64,000 bases of DNA from Paucibacter sp. B2R-40 (GTDB taxonomy: Bacteria > Pseudomonadota > Gammaproteobacteria > Burkholderiales > Burkholderiaceae_C): NCBI RefSeq assembly GCF_025717555.1, contig NZ_JAJIRP010000001.1, forward strand, positions 809,400 through 873,399. The letters run 5' to 3'. A model generated the notes under the pieces. That model did no database searches. It was not told the origin of the DNA and saw only the letters and a program-made list of their open reading frames with translations. Shown piece after piece: positions 9,230 through 17,261 of the stretch (position 1 is the stretch's first letter; every line of letters begins with the position of its first letter). A program made the position numbers and the translations under genes.

Positions 9230-9772
9230 ATGTCTTCGATTGTCTTCGCCCTGCACAAAGACCACGTTCACCGTTTCAGCAAACTGCCTGCCCCGCGCCT
9301 GTTGCTGATCAAGGGCCAGGGCATCGAAGGTGACGCGCATTGCGGCGAGACGGTGCAGCACCGCTCGCGCGTGGCGGTGGACCCGACCCAAGCCAATCTG
9401 CGCCAGGTGCATCTGCTTCAGGCGGAGCTGTTTGACGAGCTGGCCGGTCGCGGCCTGAGTGTCGCGCCGGGTCAGATGGGCGAGAACATCACGACCCGGG
9501 GCATCGATCTGTTGAGCCTGCCGCAAGGCACCAAGCTGATGATCGGCGCCGAGGCCGTCGTCGAGCTGACCGGCTTGCGCAACCCCTGCGGGCAGATCGA
9601 AAACTTCTTGCCCGGCCTCTTGGCCGCCGTGTTGGACCGCGGCCTCGAGGGCCAACTGATCCGAAAAGCCGGCGTGATGGGCATCGTGCTGGCGGGCGGC
9701 GAAGTCAAGCCCGCGGATCAAATCCGGATCGAGTTACCGCTGGGTGAACAGCGGCCGCTCGAGCGGGTTTAA
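9230..9772 (+). CDS. MOSC domain-containing protein
   Basis: A compact MOSC (molybdenum cofactor sulfurase C-terminal) domain protein. H-R-F-S-K near the start, G-I-E-G-D-A-H-C-G-E-T, the M-G-E-N-I-T-T-R-G block and L-T-G-L-R-N-P-C all match the stand-alone bacterial MOSC family. The conserved Cys is the one in R-N-P-C. Members bind or deliver sulfur or reduce N-hydroxylated compounds, but the role of this subgroup is not settled. I chose the ATG at 9230 because homologous domains begin just before H-x-F-S-K. An in-frame ATG at 9200 has a weak AAGGG upstream and cannot be excluded. Confidence 0.85.
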   Translation: MSSIVFALHKDHVHRFSKLPAPRLLLIKGQGIEGDAHCGETVQHRSRVAVDPTQANLRQVHLLQAELFDELAGRGLSVAPGQMGENITTRGIDLLSLPQGTKLMIGAEAVVELTGLRNPCGQIENFLPGLLAAVLDRGLEGQLIRKAGVMGIVLAGGEVKPADQIRIELPLGEQRPLERV

Positions 9773-9779
9773 CCTAGGC

Positions 9780-10703
9780 TCAGCGGACCTGATTCAAGGC
9801 GGCAGCCAAACGCGCGCCGGCCCTGGCGTTGTTTTTCACCAGCGCGATATTGGTGGCCAGGCTGCGGCCCACGGTCAAGGCCTTGATGCGCGCCAGCAAG
9901 AAAGGTGTGACTGCCTTGCCTTGAATGCCTTGCTCGCTTGCTTCCAACAAGGCCTGTGCGGTGATGCGCTCAATCTCCTCGCGCGGCATCGCCTCTTCGG
10001 CTGGCACTGGGTTGCTGATCACCACACCGCCCGCCAGTCCCAAGGCCCATTTCGTACGCAAAAAGGCGGCCTGCTCAGCGGCCGAGTCGAGGCGGAAGTC
10101 CGCCTTGAAGCCGCTGTCCGGCGTGTAGAAGGCGGCGAAGTTGGCCTGGCCTATGCTGAGCACCGGCACGCCCTGCGTCTCCAGGTATTCCAGCGTCAGG
10201 CCAATGTCCAGGATCGACTTGGCGCCGGCGCAGACCACTGCCACCGATGTTTGTGCCAGCTCCTGCAGGTCGGCCGAGATATCGAAGGAAGTCTCGGCTC
10301 CCCGGTGCACGCCGCCGATGCCGCCGGTAACGAAGACGTGGATGTCGGCCAGCGCCGCGCAGATCATCGTCGCGGCCACGGTCGTGGCGCCGATCCTGTG
10401 CGTGCTCAGCACATAGGGCAGGTCGCGGCGGCTGACCTTCATCGCGTCGGGCGATTGGCCCAGCAGCTCCAGTTCATCGTTGGAGAGTCCGATGCGAATC
10501 TTGCCGTCCAGCACCGCGATGGTGGCCGGCACGGCGCCGCCGGCGCGGATGATGGCCTCGACCTCGCGCGCCGTCTGCACATTCTGAGGGTACGGCATGC
10601 CGTGCGAAATGATGGTGCTCTCCAGCGCCACGATGGGCGCCCCGGCAGCGCGGGCGGCGGCCACTTCGGCCGAGAAACACAGGAATTCGGAGGCGTTTTT
10701 CAT
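9780..10703 (-). CDS. psuG: Pseudouridine-5'-phosphate glycosidase
   Basis: 307 residues, the normal PsuG length. The start reads V-A-L-E-S-T-I-I-S-H-G-M-P-Y-P-Q-N, the family signature, with the catalytic Lys and substrate loops following (G-G-I-G-G-V-H-R-G region). PsuG splits pseudouridine 5'-phosphate into uracil and ribose 5-phosphate in the cytosol. It overlaps the upstream pseudouridine kinase gene by 4 bases (ATGA), giving the complete two-step salvage pathway for modified RNA nucleosides. It converges on the MOSC gene. A dedicated pseudouridine transporter is not visible next to it. Confidence 0.95.
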   Translation of the reverse strand: MKNASEFLCFSAEVAAARAAGAPIVALESTIISHGMPYPQNVQTAREVEAIIRAGGAVPATIAVLDGKIRIGLSNDELELLGQSPDAMKVSRRDLPYVLSTHRIGATTVAATMICAALADIHVFVTGGIGGVHRGAETSFDISADLQELAQTSVAVVCAGAKSILDIGLTLEYLETQGVPVLSIGQANFAAFYTPDSGFKADFRLDSAAEQAAFLRTKWALGLAGGVVISNPVPAEEAMPREEIERITAQALLEASEQGIQGKAVTPFLLARIKALTVGRSLATNIALVKNNARAGARLAAALNQVR

Positions 10704-11788
10704 AGGGTTTGTAACAGCGCAGGGCTGAGTTCGGGTGAGACAGTGCGCTCGGATTGCAGCGTCAGTCGGGCCAGGCTGATGCCTAATCGGCAGGCGCCGG
10801 CCAGGTCCTCGGGCGCCTGGCTTAAGCCCGCGCAGACCCCGGCGGCAAAAGCGTCACCGGCGCCGGTCACGTCCACGACCTTGGCGCGTTTGGGTTTGAG
10901 GGATTGCAGCGCCTCGCCGGCCGTGCCAAACCAAAGGGCATCGGCGCCTTGCGTGACGATCAGGCGGCGCAGGCCGCGCGCGCTCAGGCGCTGGTGGGCC
11001 AGCGCGAGATCGGCGTCGCGGTCGATGGCGATGCCGGCGCAGGCCGCCAGCTCATCGCGGTTCAGCATCAGCAGGCTCAGACCACGCAGATCAAGCGGCA
11101 GGCGCGTCATCTTCGGTGCCGACACCGCCACCGCGGCCAGCGCTGGGCTGCCCTCGGCTAGGGCCTCAAGCAGCAGTTGTTGAATGCTTTCGGTGGGCAG
11201 GTTGAGGTCGATCAGAAGCAGCCCGGCTTGCGCGCGCTGTGACGCACATTGCCGCAAGAAGTCCGGCGTCATGCGCTCACACAAGTCCATTTGAGCCAGG
11301 CCCAATGCCAGGCTGCCGTCGGGATTCAATACCGCCGTGTAGCTGCCGGTCGGCGCGTCGGCGGCGATCAGGCTGGCGCTGCAGTCCACGCCCAAACTGT
11401 TCGCCTGCGCCAAGAGCGCGCGCCCGGCGGCGTCTTCGCCGAAGGCGCTCAACAGATGCACGGGCAGGCCCAGTCGGGCCAGGTTCTCGGCCACATTGCG
11501 CGCCACGCCGCCGGGGCTTTCGCTTGAAACTGCCGGGTTGGAATTGCCCATCTGCAAGCTGGCCAGGCTGCGCAGCTTGCGGTCGATATTGCTGCCGCCA
11601 ATGCAGACGATGGGGCGGCGCTGCGGCATGACATAGGCGCGGCCGAGGATGCGCCGCTCGCGCGTCAGTGCGGCGATATGTCCGGCGACGGCCGAGCGCG
11701 ACAGGCCCAAGCGCTCGGCCAGATCTTGCTGGCTGATGAAGGGGTTGTGCTGAACCAGGCCCAGCAACTGCTCTTTTTTAGAGTCCAT
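10700..11788 (-). CDS. psuK: Pseudouridine kinase fused to an N-terminal winged-helix DNA-binding domain
   Basis: About 362 residues. Residues 1-60 form a winged helix (Q-Q-D-L-A-E-R-L-G-L-S-R-S-A-V-A-G-H-I), and the rest is a PfkB carbohydrate kinase with P-G-G-V-A-R-N-V-A-E-N-L-A-R-L-G near residue 90 and the catalytic D-V-T-G-A-G-D-A-F-A-A-G near the end. The kinase makes pseudouridine 5'-phosphate for PsuG. The fused domain suggests the enzyme also regulates its own operon, and a matching inverted repeat lies just upstream (11800-11833). I use the ATG at 11788, because kin begin just before this helix. An in-frame TTG at 11804-11806 follows GAGG closely and is an alternative. Confidence 0.9.
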   Translation of the reverse strand: MDSKKEQLLGLVQHNPFISQQDLAERLGLSRSAVAGHIAALTRERRILGRAYVMPQRRPIVCIGGSNIDRKLRSLASLQMGNSNPAVSSESPGGVARNVAENLARLGLPVHLLSAFGEDAAGRALLAQANSLGVDCSASLIAADAPTGSYTAVLNPDGSLALGLAQMDLCERMTPDFLRQCASQRAQAGLLLIDLNLPTESIQQLLLEALAEGSPALAAVAVSAPKMTRLPLDLRGLSLLMLNRDELAACAGIAIDRDADLALAHQRLSARGLRRLIVTQGADALWFGTAGEALQSLKPKRAKVVDVTGAGDAFAAGVCAGLSQAPEDLAGACRLGISLARLTLQSERTVSPELSPALLQTL

Positions 11789-11799
11789 CGGCGCATCAT

Positions 11800-11833
11800 A
11801 AGACAAATGTCCTCTTTATTAAACACTTGTCTT
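11800..11833. promoter_or_regulatory. Inverted repeat, candidate operator for psuKG
   Basis: AAGACAAATGT (11800-11810) and ACACTTGTCTT (11823-11833) form an inverted repeat matching at 10 of 11 positions, with a 12-bp AT-rich spacer. The spacer contains the proposed -10 box of the psuKG promoter, so a protein bound to both arms would block transcription. The winged-helix domain of PsuK itself is the obvious candidate ligand, which is inference. Confidence 0.55.
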
Positions 11834-11846
11834 GAGGGCCGATCAA
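11817..11846 (-). promoter_or_regulatory. Candidate sigma-70 promoter of psuKG
   Basis: Read on the minus strand, TTGATC (11846-11841) and TTAATA (11822-11817) are separated by 18 bases. The -35 box overlaps the last codons of the upstream DUF2059 gene and the -10 box lies between the operator arms. Predicted transcription start is near 11810, leaving a short leader before the ATG at 11788. Confidence 0.4.
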
Positions 11847-12400
11847 GGTGCAATCGATGCGGCGCGCAGCTTCAGGCCCACCGCCTGCGTCATCGTTTGC
11901 AGTTTGGGATTGATGGCCGGGCCGCTGTCTTCGGCGACTTTTTCGCCCAAGCTTCGCTCGAGTTCCGGCGCCAGCTTCTCGAACTTCTTCTTCACCGGCG
12001 ACTCCAGCAGCGCAATGATCTGGCGCAACTCCTCGTCGGTGAACTGCTGCAGCAGCACGGGGCTCAGCGTCGGTTTGAGCAGGCGCTGCGCGCTCTGGCG
12101 CGCCAAGGGCGTGGCCTCATCGACATAGGTCTGCACGTCGACGCTGATGTCCTTGAGCGTGCGGTCGCGCTTCTCGGCGCTGACGCGGCCCTGCAGCGCG
12201 ATGCGGGCCTGCTCCATCGCGCTGGCCGCCGGGCGCTGCACCATCACCACCGCCACATCATCGACATGCCAGAGCGTCAGCAGCTTGTCGACCAGCGGCT
12301 GGCGGGGGTCGGTGCTGGCTTGGGCCTGGGCCGCGCCGCACAAGAAGCTGGCGCACAAGGTGAGGGCGGTCAGGCCAAGGGTTTGCTTGAGAGTTTTCAT
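11843..12400 (-). CDS. DUF2059 domain-containing exported protein
   Basis: 185 residues from the ATG at 12400. A clean signal peptide ends in A-Q-A near residue 27. The helical C-terminal half matches DUF2059: P-T-L-S-P-V-L-L-Q-Q-F-T-D-E-E-L-R-Q-I-I-A-L-L-E-S-P is the typical block where the helix pair around Y/F-x-S-P is conserved. The family is periplasmic and of unknown function. It lies 22 bases downstream of the FadL-like gene in the same direction, so it may be the last gene of the C39/FapF-like operon. The psuKG promoter starts inside its 3' end. Confidence 0.8.
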   Translation of the reverse strand: MKTLKQTLGLTALTLCASFLCGAAQAQASTDPRQPLVDKLLTLWHVDDVAVVMVQRPAASAMEQARIALQGRVSAEKRDRTLKDISVDVQTYVDEATPLARQSAQRLLKPTLSPVLLQQFTDEELRQIIALLESPVKKKFEKLAPELERSLGEKVAEDSGPAINPKLQTMTQAVGLKLRAASIAP

Positions 12401-12422
12401 GGTGAAGTAGGCAACAAGGGGC

Positions 12423-14045
12423 TCAGAAATCATGGGACATCGTCACGCCGGCATAGCGGATGCGGATGCCGCCATTGATGTCCAGGCCGGCATAGGGGTT
12501 GTAAATGACGTTGAAAAAGTTATTGCAGTTGAGCTTGCAGCTGGTGTTGGCCGGCAGGTCGAACTTGCCATGCGCATAACTGGCGGCCACATCGAAGCGG
12601 GTGCCGCCTTTGGTCGTGTAGCCCAGGCCCAGGCTGTTGATGGCCAGGTCCGGCATCGGCGCGATCAGGTCCAGCGCCGAGCGCGGAATCGAGCTCTTGC
12701 GCGGCTCGTAGCCGGCGCGCACGACGATGCTTTTGCCCACGCTCAACTCCATGCCGTAGCCAAAATGGACCGGGCTTTTGTAGTCCCTGGGAATGATCAG
12801 CTTGCTGGCATCGGCCTGGCCGAACAGGCGCGCCATTTGCAGCAACGCGATCTGCTGGTCGAACTGGAAGGTCATCTTGTCCCAGCGCTTCCAGTTGGTC
12901 CAGTTGGCGTCGATATTGAACTGCAAAAAGGACAAGGGCTTGACCTTGATGCCGACCTGCGCATGCTCGGGGAAAGGCAGCACCAAGGTCACATTGCCGC
13001 TTTGCACCTCGGGGATGGAGGTCGGCATGCCGAACGTGGCCGCAAGAATTGGCCCCTGCAGACTGTTGTACAAACCTTCGACGAACTTGCGCAGCATGGG
13101 CTCGGCGCTGAAAGTGAAGCGCCCCGTCATTGCGGTCTTGGAGCCGAACTGGTAGCTGGCGCCAAAAGCGAACCAGTCCTTGGGTTCCCACAGCATGCCG
13201 ATATTGAGCGTCGGGTCGACCGGCGCGGTCAGCTCAAAGTCCATATTGCCGGCCTTGCCAAATGGCCGCACACGCCCTTCTTTGCCGCCGCCGCAGAGGC
13301 CGAAGGCCAAGGTATCGAGCGGGTTGCCGTTGTCGCCGCACCAGGCGTCTTGCAGCTTGCCGATGGTGCCGAGTAACTCATTGGGCATGCGCATATCGGT
13401 GTTGAGCGCAAAGCCCTGGTGCGCGATCGGCACGCCCAGGCCGAAGCTCAGAGAGTCGCTGAACTTGTAGGCGGCGGTGGGCGACAAATAGACCAGGCGC
13501 TGAATCACCACTTTGCGGCCGTCAAAGCGCGCTGGGTCATTGGGGTCCTTGGTGCGGTCAATGCCCACCGCCATTGGCACATAGGAGGCGGTGGCGAAAG
13601 TCCATTTCGACTCGGCCTCGTGAAAGGCCAGGCCCAGGCCGGCGCCGATCGCGCTGGGCATGGGCACGGGCACCGGGCCGTAGATGGGCAGGAACAGCGA
13701 ACTGCGCACGTTGTCGCCGGTGTGGGTATTGTTGAGCGGGTCTTCCTTGAAGCCGCCGATGTCAAAGCCCTCCGGCTGATGAAAGCTGGCATAGGGCTTG
13801 ATGCTGGCACCGAAGATCGAATCCTGCTTGCGGTCGTGCTTGATCCGGGTCAGACCGGCCGGGTTGAAATGGATGGCGTCAATGCCCGGCGGATCGGCCA
13901 CCACCGCATTGCCCAAAGACATGGCTACGACGCTGGCGCCGAGGTTGTCGGTCAAGGCAGCCTGACCGGGCTTGGCCAGCACCAAGACCAAGACGAGCGC
14001 GAACAGTTTGCTGGGCCGACAAGGGCCCACCCTAACGCTGATCAT
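12423..14045 (-). CDS. OmpP1/FadL-family outer-membrane beta-barrel protein
   Basis: 540 residues with a signal peptide ending near residue 29 (P-G-Q-A-A). The mature N-terminus has the FadL hatch signature: N-L-G-A-S-V-V-A-M-S-L-G-N-A-V-V-A-D-P-P-G-I-D-A-I-H with F-N-P-A-G-L-T. Alternating strands end in M-S-H-D-F, a terminal Phe as required by the BAM machinery. A long cysteine-containing loop near residue 230 (W-C-G-D-N-G-N and F-G-L-C-G-G-G-K) is unusual for FadL. FadL proteins import hydrophobic compounds. Here it lies 7 bases after the FapF-like gene, so it may instead serve the secretion locus, as an equivalent barrel seems to in Acinetobacter fil-type loci. Confidence 0.85.
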   Translation of the reverse strand: MISVRVGPCRPSKLFALVLVLVLAKPGQAALTDNLGASVVAMSLGNAVVADPPGIDAIHFNPAGLTRIKHDRKQDSIFGASIKPYASFHQPEGFDIGGFKEDPLNNTHTGDNVRSSLFLPIYGPVPVPMPSAIGAGLGLAFHEAESKWTFATASYVPMAVGIDRTKDPNDPARFDGRKVVIQRLVYLSPTAAYKFSDSLSFGLGVPIAHQGFALNTDMRMPNELLGTIGKLQDAWCGDNGNPLDTLAFGLCGGGKEGRVRPFGKAGNMDFELTAPVDPTLNIGMLWEPKDWFAFGASYQFGSKTAMTGRFTFSAEPMLRKFVEGLYNSLQGPILAATFGMPTSIPEVQSGNVTLVLPFPEHAQVGIKVKPLSFLQFNIDANWTNWKRWDKMTFQFDQQIALLQMARLFGQADASKLIIPRDYKSPVHFGYGMELSVGKSIVVRAGYEPRKSSIPRSALDLIAPMPDLAINSLGLGYTTKGGTRFDVAASYAHGKFDLPANTSCKLNCNNFFNVIYNPYAGLDINGGIRIRYAGVTMSHDF

Positions 14046-14052
14046 GCTCGGC

Positions 14053-15069
14053 TCAGAAATTCAGCGGGATATTGCAACCCAAGGTGAAGGCCGGCGCATC
14101 CGGCCCCAGGCCGACGCCGACCGACACATTGACGGTCGTCTGTGGCGAGGCGCGCACCCCCAGGCCAAAGCTCAGCAGGCCCGAGGTCTGGGTGGAGGTA
14201 TCACTGGTCTTGCCGTCGGCCAGGATCAGCCTGGTCTTGGCCGAGATGGTTTCCTGGAAGGACACCGTGGTCGAGACCTTGTAGGACAGCGCATAGGCAA
14301 AGCCCATGCCGAAGCCGAAGCTGGCGCCCGGGTCGACGCCGGTCAGCGTGGCGCTGTTCAACTGCTGGCTCAGATGGCGCACCGGCGCGCCCAGCGTCAG
14401 CGAGACCGAACCGAACAAGGCCACTGGGTCCATCACCTTGGAGGTGTTGGCACCCAGGGTCAGCGCGGTGAAGCCCGAGCCGGTGCTCAAGCCCTGGCCG
14501 GCGGTGACCTTGAAGGGGCTGCGTCCGGTCGGCAGGCGCAGCGAGGTGGAGGTCGTGAAGGAGGGCATGTCGCGGCTCAAGGCCAGTGGCTGCCAGCGCA
14601 TGCCGAGGCTGATGTCGCCGAAGCCATTGCTCATGCCGGAGTAGGTCTCCGACTCGGAAAACTTGCTGACCAGGGGCACGACGACATTGGCGGTCATGTT
14701 GTCGCGCAGGCCGTAGTCGGCCGAGAAGCTGTTGGTGACGGTGTGCGAGCGGGTGTTCTGGATGCTGAACAGCGTCAGCGTCGAATCGGCGAACCTGGCG
14801 TTGATCTGCTGCGCGCCGATATAGGCATAGCCGAAGTCATAGGTCAGGGCCATCTTGCCCTTGCGGATCAGCGAATACTGCTTGTCCTGCGCACTCAGTG
14901 CGGCTTTGAGAATGGCGGTCTGGTCGGTGTCGCTGTCTTGCTTGGCCAAGGCCTCGCGGGCGGCGTCTTTGCTGTCGGTACTTTGGGCTTGGGCGGGTGC
15001 GTGGGCAGCGGAGAGCAAAAGCACAGCGATGGAGACGATACGGGTGGGGGAAGAGAGCAGGGATTTCAT
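14053..15069 (-). CDS. FapF-like outer-membrane beta-barrel with N-terminal helical segment
   Basis: 338 residues. A signal peptide ends near residue 29 (A-Q-A). Residues 31-70 are polar and helix-forming (D-S-K-D-A-A-R-E-A-L-A-K and A-A-L-S-A-Q-D-K-Q-Y), then K-M-A-L-T-Y-D-F-G-Y-A-Y-I-G begins a barrel of about 12 strands ending in P-L-N-F. A periplasmic helical plug before a 12-strand barrel is the architecture of FapF, the export pore for Pseudomonas functional amyloid. The barrel also resembles the generic transporter family PF13557. It starts 2 bases after the C39 peptidase gene, the same pairing as fapD and fapF. I infer that it exports the neighbouring motif-bearing proteins. A solute porin is the alternative. 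Confidence 0.75.
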   Translation of the reverse strand: MKSLLSSPTRIVSIAVLLLSAAHAPAQAQSTDSKDAAREALAKQDSDTDQTAILKAALSAQDKQYSLIRKGKMALTYDFGYAYIGAQQINARFADSTLTLFSIQNTRSHTVTNSFSADYGLRDNMTANVVVPLVSKFSESETYSGMSNGFGDISLGMRWQPLALSRDMPSFTTSTSLRLPTGRSPFKVTAGQGLSTGSGFTALTLGANTSKVMDPVALFGSVSLTLGAPVRHLSQQLNSATLTGVDPGASFGFGMGFAYALSYKVSTTVSFQETISAKTRLILADGKTSDTSTQTSGLLSFGLGVRASPQTTVNVSVGVGLGPDAPAFTLGCNIPLNF

Positions 15070-15071
15070 GG

Positions 15072-15839
15072 TCAGCGTCGGAGATTGAAAATGCCAAAGT
15101 TGGCTTGGACCGCGTTGCGCAAGGCTTCGCTGTTGTCCGGCAGGGGAAGACTGGCGTGGCGGCGCACCAGGTCGTCATCGATGACGCCCAGTTCTTCGTC
15201 GCCAATCGCCAGCAGGGAAAGGGTCTTCTGGCCCTGGGCTTTGCCCGGGGTCAGTAGAAATAAGGTGTTGCGGTCCCAGAGTTCTTCGAATTCCTGGGTC
15301 GAGAAGACGATGTGGCCCATCGCCGGGTCGGCCAAAAAGACGCGGCCATTGCGGATGCCGCGCAAGACCACGAAGTGTTTGAAGCCGGCATAGTCGATCG
15401 GCACGATGGCCGGCTGGTTCAACTCAGTCAGGTCCTTCATGGAGGCGCGAAAACCGGCACCCTCGGCGCCCAGGCTGACGACATAGCGCTTCATGTCCAA
15501 GAGCGAGAAGCCGCGCCGCTCGATGATCTTGTCGCGCTCGCCGAAGGCCAGCATGCCTTCCATCGCTTGCTGCTCATTGACCTTGATGCCGAGATAGTTG
15601 TTGATCACGGTCACCAGCGCGGCCGAGCCGCAGCTGTAGTCATAGGCCTGGTGGACGATGTTGCGGAATTTGATTTCCGACAGCGGCTCAATCTGCACCG
15701 ACAGCGGCGACACGCCGCCACCCACTTGCGCCATTGGCAAAGCGATCCGGTCCTCCGGCTGGTCTTGGAACGGATGTTGGGTATTCACCGTCGCGCCGCC
15801 AATCAACGCCGCCACCGCGCCGAGCAAAATCATCCACAT
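15072..15839 (-). CDS. Stand-alone periplasmic C39-family cysteine peptidase (FapD/FilB-like)
   Basis: 255 residues. An N-terminal hydrophobic segment (1-18) acts as signal or anchor, so the enzyme faces the periplasm. The C39 fold is complete: Q64 as oxyanion Gln six residues before C70 in Y-D-Y-S-C-G-S-A-A-L, H155 in F-K-H-F-V-V-L, and D171 in L-A-D-P-A-M-G. C39 peptidases cut double-glycine leader peptides and are normally fused to ABC exporters. This one has no transporter domain, like FapD. It directly follows five genes whose products carry a leader-like motif after their signal peptides, so those are its likely substrates (inference). About 70 residues beyond the Asp are extra and unassigned. 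Confidence 0.88.
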   Translation of the reverse strand: MWMILLGAVAALIGGATVNTQHPFQDQPEDRIALPMAQVGGGVSPLSVQIEPLSEIKFRNIVHQAYDYSCGSAALVTVINNYLGIKVNEQQAMEGMLAFGERDKIIERRGFSLLDMKRYVVSLGAEGAGFRASMKDLTELNQPAIVPIDYAGFKHFVVLRGIRNGRVFLADPAMGHIVFSTQEFEELWDRNTLFLLTPGKAQGQKTLSLLAIGDEELGVIDDDLVRRHASLPLPDNSEALRNAVQANFGIFNLRR

Positions 15840-15864
15840 ATCAGTAACCTCAAAATCTTCATGC

Positions 15865-16326
15865 TTACTTGGCCCAGAGCAAGACCTGACCCTGCATTTG
15901 CACCGTGCCGTTCAACTGGATCTGACCCAGGCTGGCCGCGATCGGCGCCAGCGGATCGCTTTGCACGGCTATCGCCTTGACGCCGAAGTCCTTGAAGCCC
16001 ACAAAGGTCGGCAGCGTCAGCTGAATCACGTCACCGATCTCCGCCGGCCCGGCCACGGCCTGCAGCGTCAGGCCCAGCAAGTCCAGCGTGCCGCTGAGTT
16101 TGTGCAGCAGCAAATAGCTGGTGTTGCCGCCGACCTGAAACCCCAGGCTGACGCGGTTCTCGGACGTGGCACCGGTGTTGAGCTCCAAATGGGCGTTCAA
16201 GACAATGCCGCCCCGCCCCGACACGCCGCCCAGCTCCTCATCGCTCAAGGGATTGGCGGCCTGAACGCCAAGTGGCAGCAGGCAGGCTGTGTGTAAAACG
16301 AGGCCAAGCAGAAAACGAGTATTCAT
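15865..16326 (-). CDS. Exported C39-locus substrate candidate, paralog E (153 aa)
   Basis: Signal peptide to about residue 23 (V-Q-A), then L27-S-D-E-E-L-G-G-V-S-G-R-G-G40, the closest of the five paralogs to a true double-glycine leader because it ends in G-R-G-G. The rest is a small strand-rich domain with few charged residues. It ends N-G-T-V-Q-M-Q-G-Q-V-L-L-W-A-K, like the W-A-R and W-A-H ends of the paralogs at 18077 and 18731. It is the last substrate gene, 25 bases before the C39 peptidase. I relate it to DUF6160/FilA-like proteins with moderate certainty. The function is unknown. Confidence 0.75.
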   Translation of the reverse strand: MNTRFLLGLVLHTACLLPLGVQAANPLSDEELGGVSGRGGIVLNAHLELNTGATSENRVSLGFQVGGNTSYLLLHKLSGTLDLLGLTLQAVAGPAEIGDVIQLTLPTFVGFKDFGVKAIAVQSDPLAPIAASLGQIQLNGTVQMQGQVLLWAK

Positions 16327-16329
16327 CGC

Positions 16330-17256
16330 TCAGGGTCCCGTCTTCAGCCGTATATCGAGGTACTGGATTTGCATGCTGCCGATACGGCTGCTGCCCAGAT
16401 CAAGGCTGGGGCCGACATCGCTTTTGAAAGCGATGTTGTCAATCAGCAAACTGCCGGTCGGCGCCTGACCTTGGCTGGGCCAGGCCAGATTCAGATGCAG
16501 GAAGCCGCCGCTCTCGGGGCTGCTGATGGCGTTGAGCAACAGCGGCTGGCGGTCCAGATCGGCGATGCGCCAGAGGCTGCTGCCGAGTTGGCCGTCGGCC
16601 GTCGCTGCGGCCAGGTGGATGCCGCGCAGGCTGAATTGCTCGGCCGCACCGGGGCTGTCAAACAGCGCCGTGTCGGCACGCCCGCGCGGACGCAGCAGCA
16701 GGGCGCCCACGTCCAGGCGCAGGCCCAGGCCGAAGGCAATGCCCTGCTCATTCGGGTCGGCGCTGGGCGCCAGGCTCAAGCTGCCGCCATAGCTGCGCAG
16801 GTCTTGCAGCAGCAGTGCGCCGGCATTGAAGTTCGGCGCCGCGCTATTGTTCTTGTCGATCAGGCTCAGGTCGGCGGCAAACTGCCAGCTCAAGGCTCCG
16901 TTGAGATTGAGCGGCTCGCTCAGCACGACCCGGTCCGGCATGCCGACGGCCGGCGCCTTGATCAGGCTGAGCTGATAGGGGTCGGAGAAGGTGGCGGCGA
17001 GATCGTCCGAGCGCGACAGCGCAAAGTTGGACAGCGCCAGGCCGGAGCCGTCCGCCGCGCCCAGTCGCAGCGTCAGCGGGCCTTGCAGCGCAAAGCCGCG
17101 CAGATTGAATGCAAAGCCGTCACGGCCCTGGACACGGGCCAACTCGTCATCGGAGATCGGCGTCAGCGCCAGGGCCGCCGATGCAAATGCCAGCCCAACA
17201 AACGCCAACAGAGCCCGGCTGGCTCTGGTGTTTTGCTTCGGCGTCAGGGCGTGCAT
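16330..17256 (-). CDS. Exported C39-locus substrate candidate, paralog D (308 aa)
   Basis: I start at the ATG at 17256. The frame stays open to 17523, but that extension overlaps the upstream gene. A signal peptide ends near residue 30 (A-L-A), followed by I34-S-D-D-E-L-A-R-V-Q-G-R-D-G47. The remaining 260 residues are rich in Leu, Asp and Gly and strand-forming, with repeated L-x-L-x patterns that suggest a beta-solenoid or jellyroll-like surface protein. The end, M-Q-I-Q-Y-L-D-I-R-L, corresponds to the last strand of the shorter paralogs but lacks their Trp. There are 3 bases between its stop and the next gene. Confidence 0.75.
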   Translation of the reverse strand: MHALTPKQNTRASRALLAFVGLAFASAALALTPISDDELARVQGRDGFAFNLRGFALQGPLTLRLGAADGSGLALSNFALSRSDDLAATFSDPYQLSLIKAPAVGMPDRVVLSEPLNLNGALSWQFAADLSLIDKNNSAAPNFNAGALLLQDLRSYGGSLSLAPSADPNEQGIAFGLGLRLDVGALLLRPRGRADTALFDSPGAAEQFSLRGIHLAAATADGQLGSSLWRIADLDRQPLLLNAISSPESGGFLHLNLAWPSQGQAPTGSLLIDNIAFKSDVGPSLDLGSSRIGSMQIQYLDIRLKTGP

Positions 17257-17261
17257 GAGAC

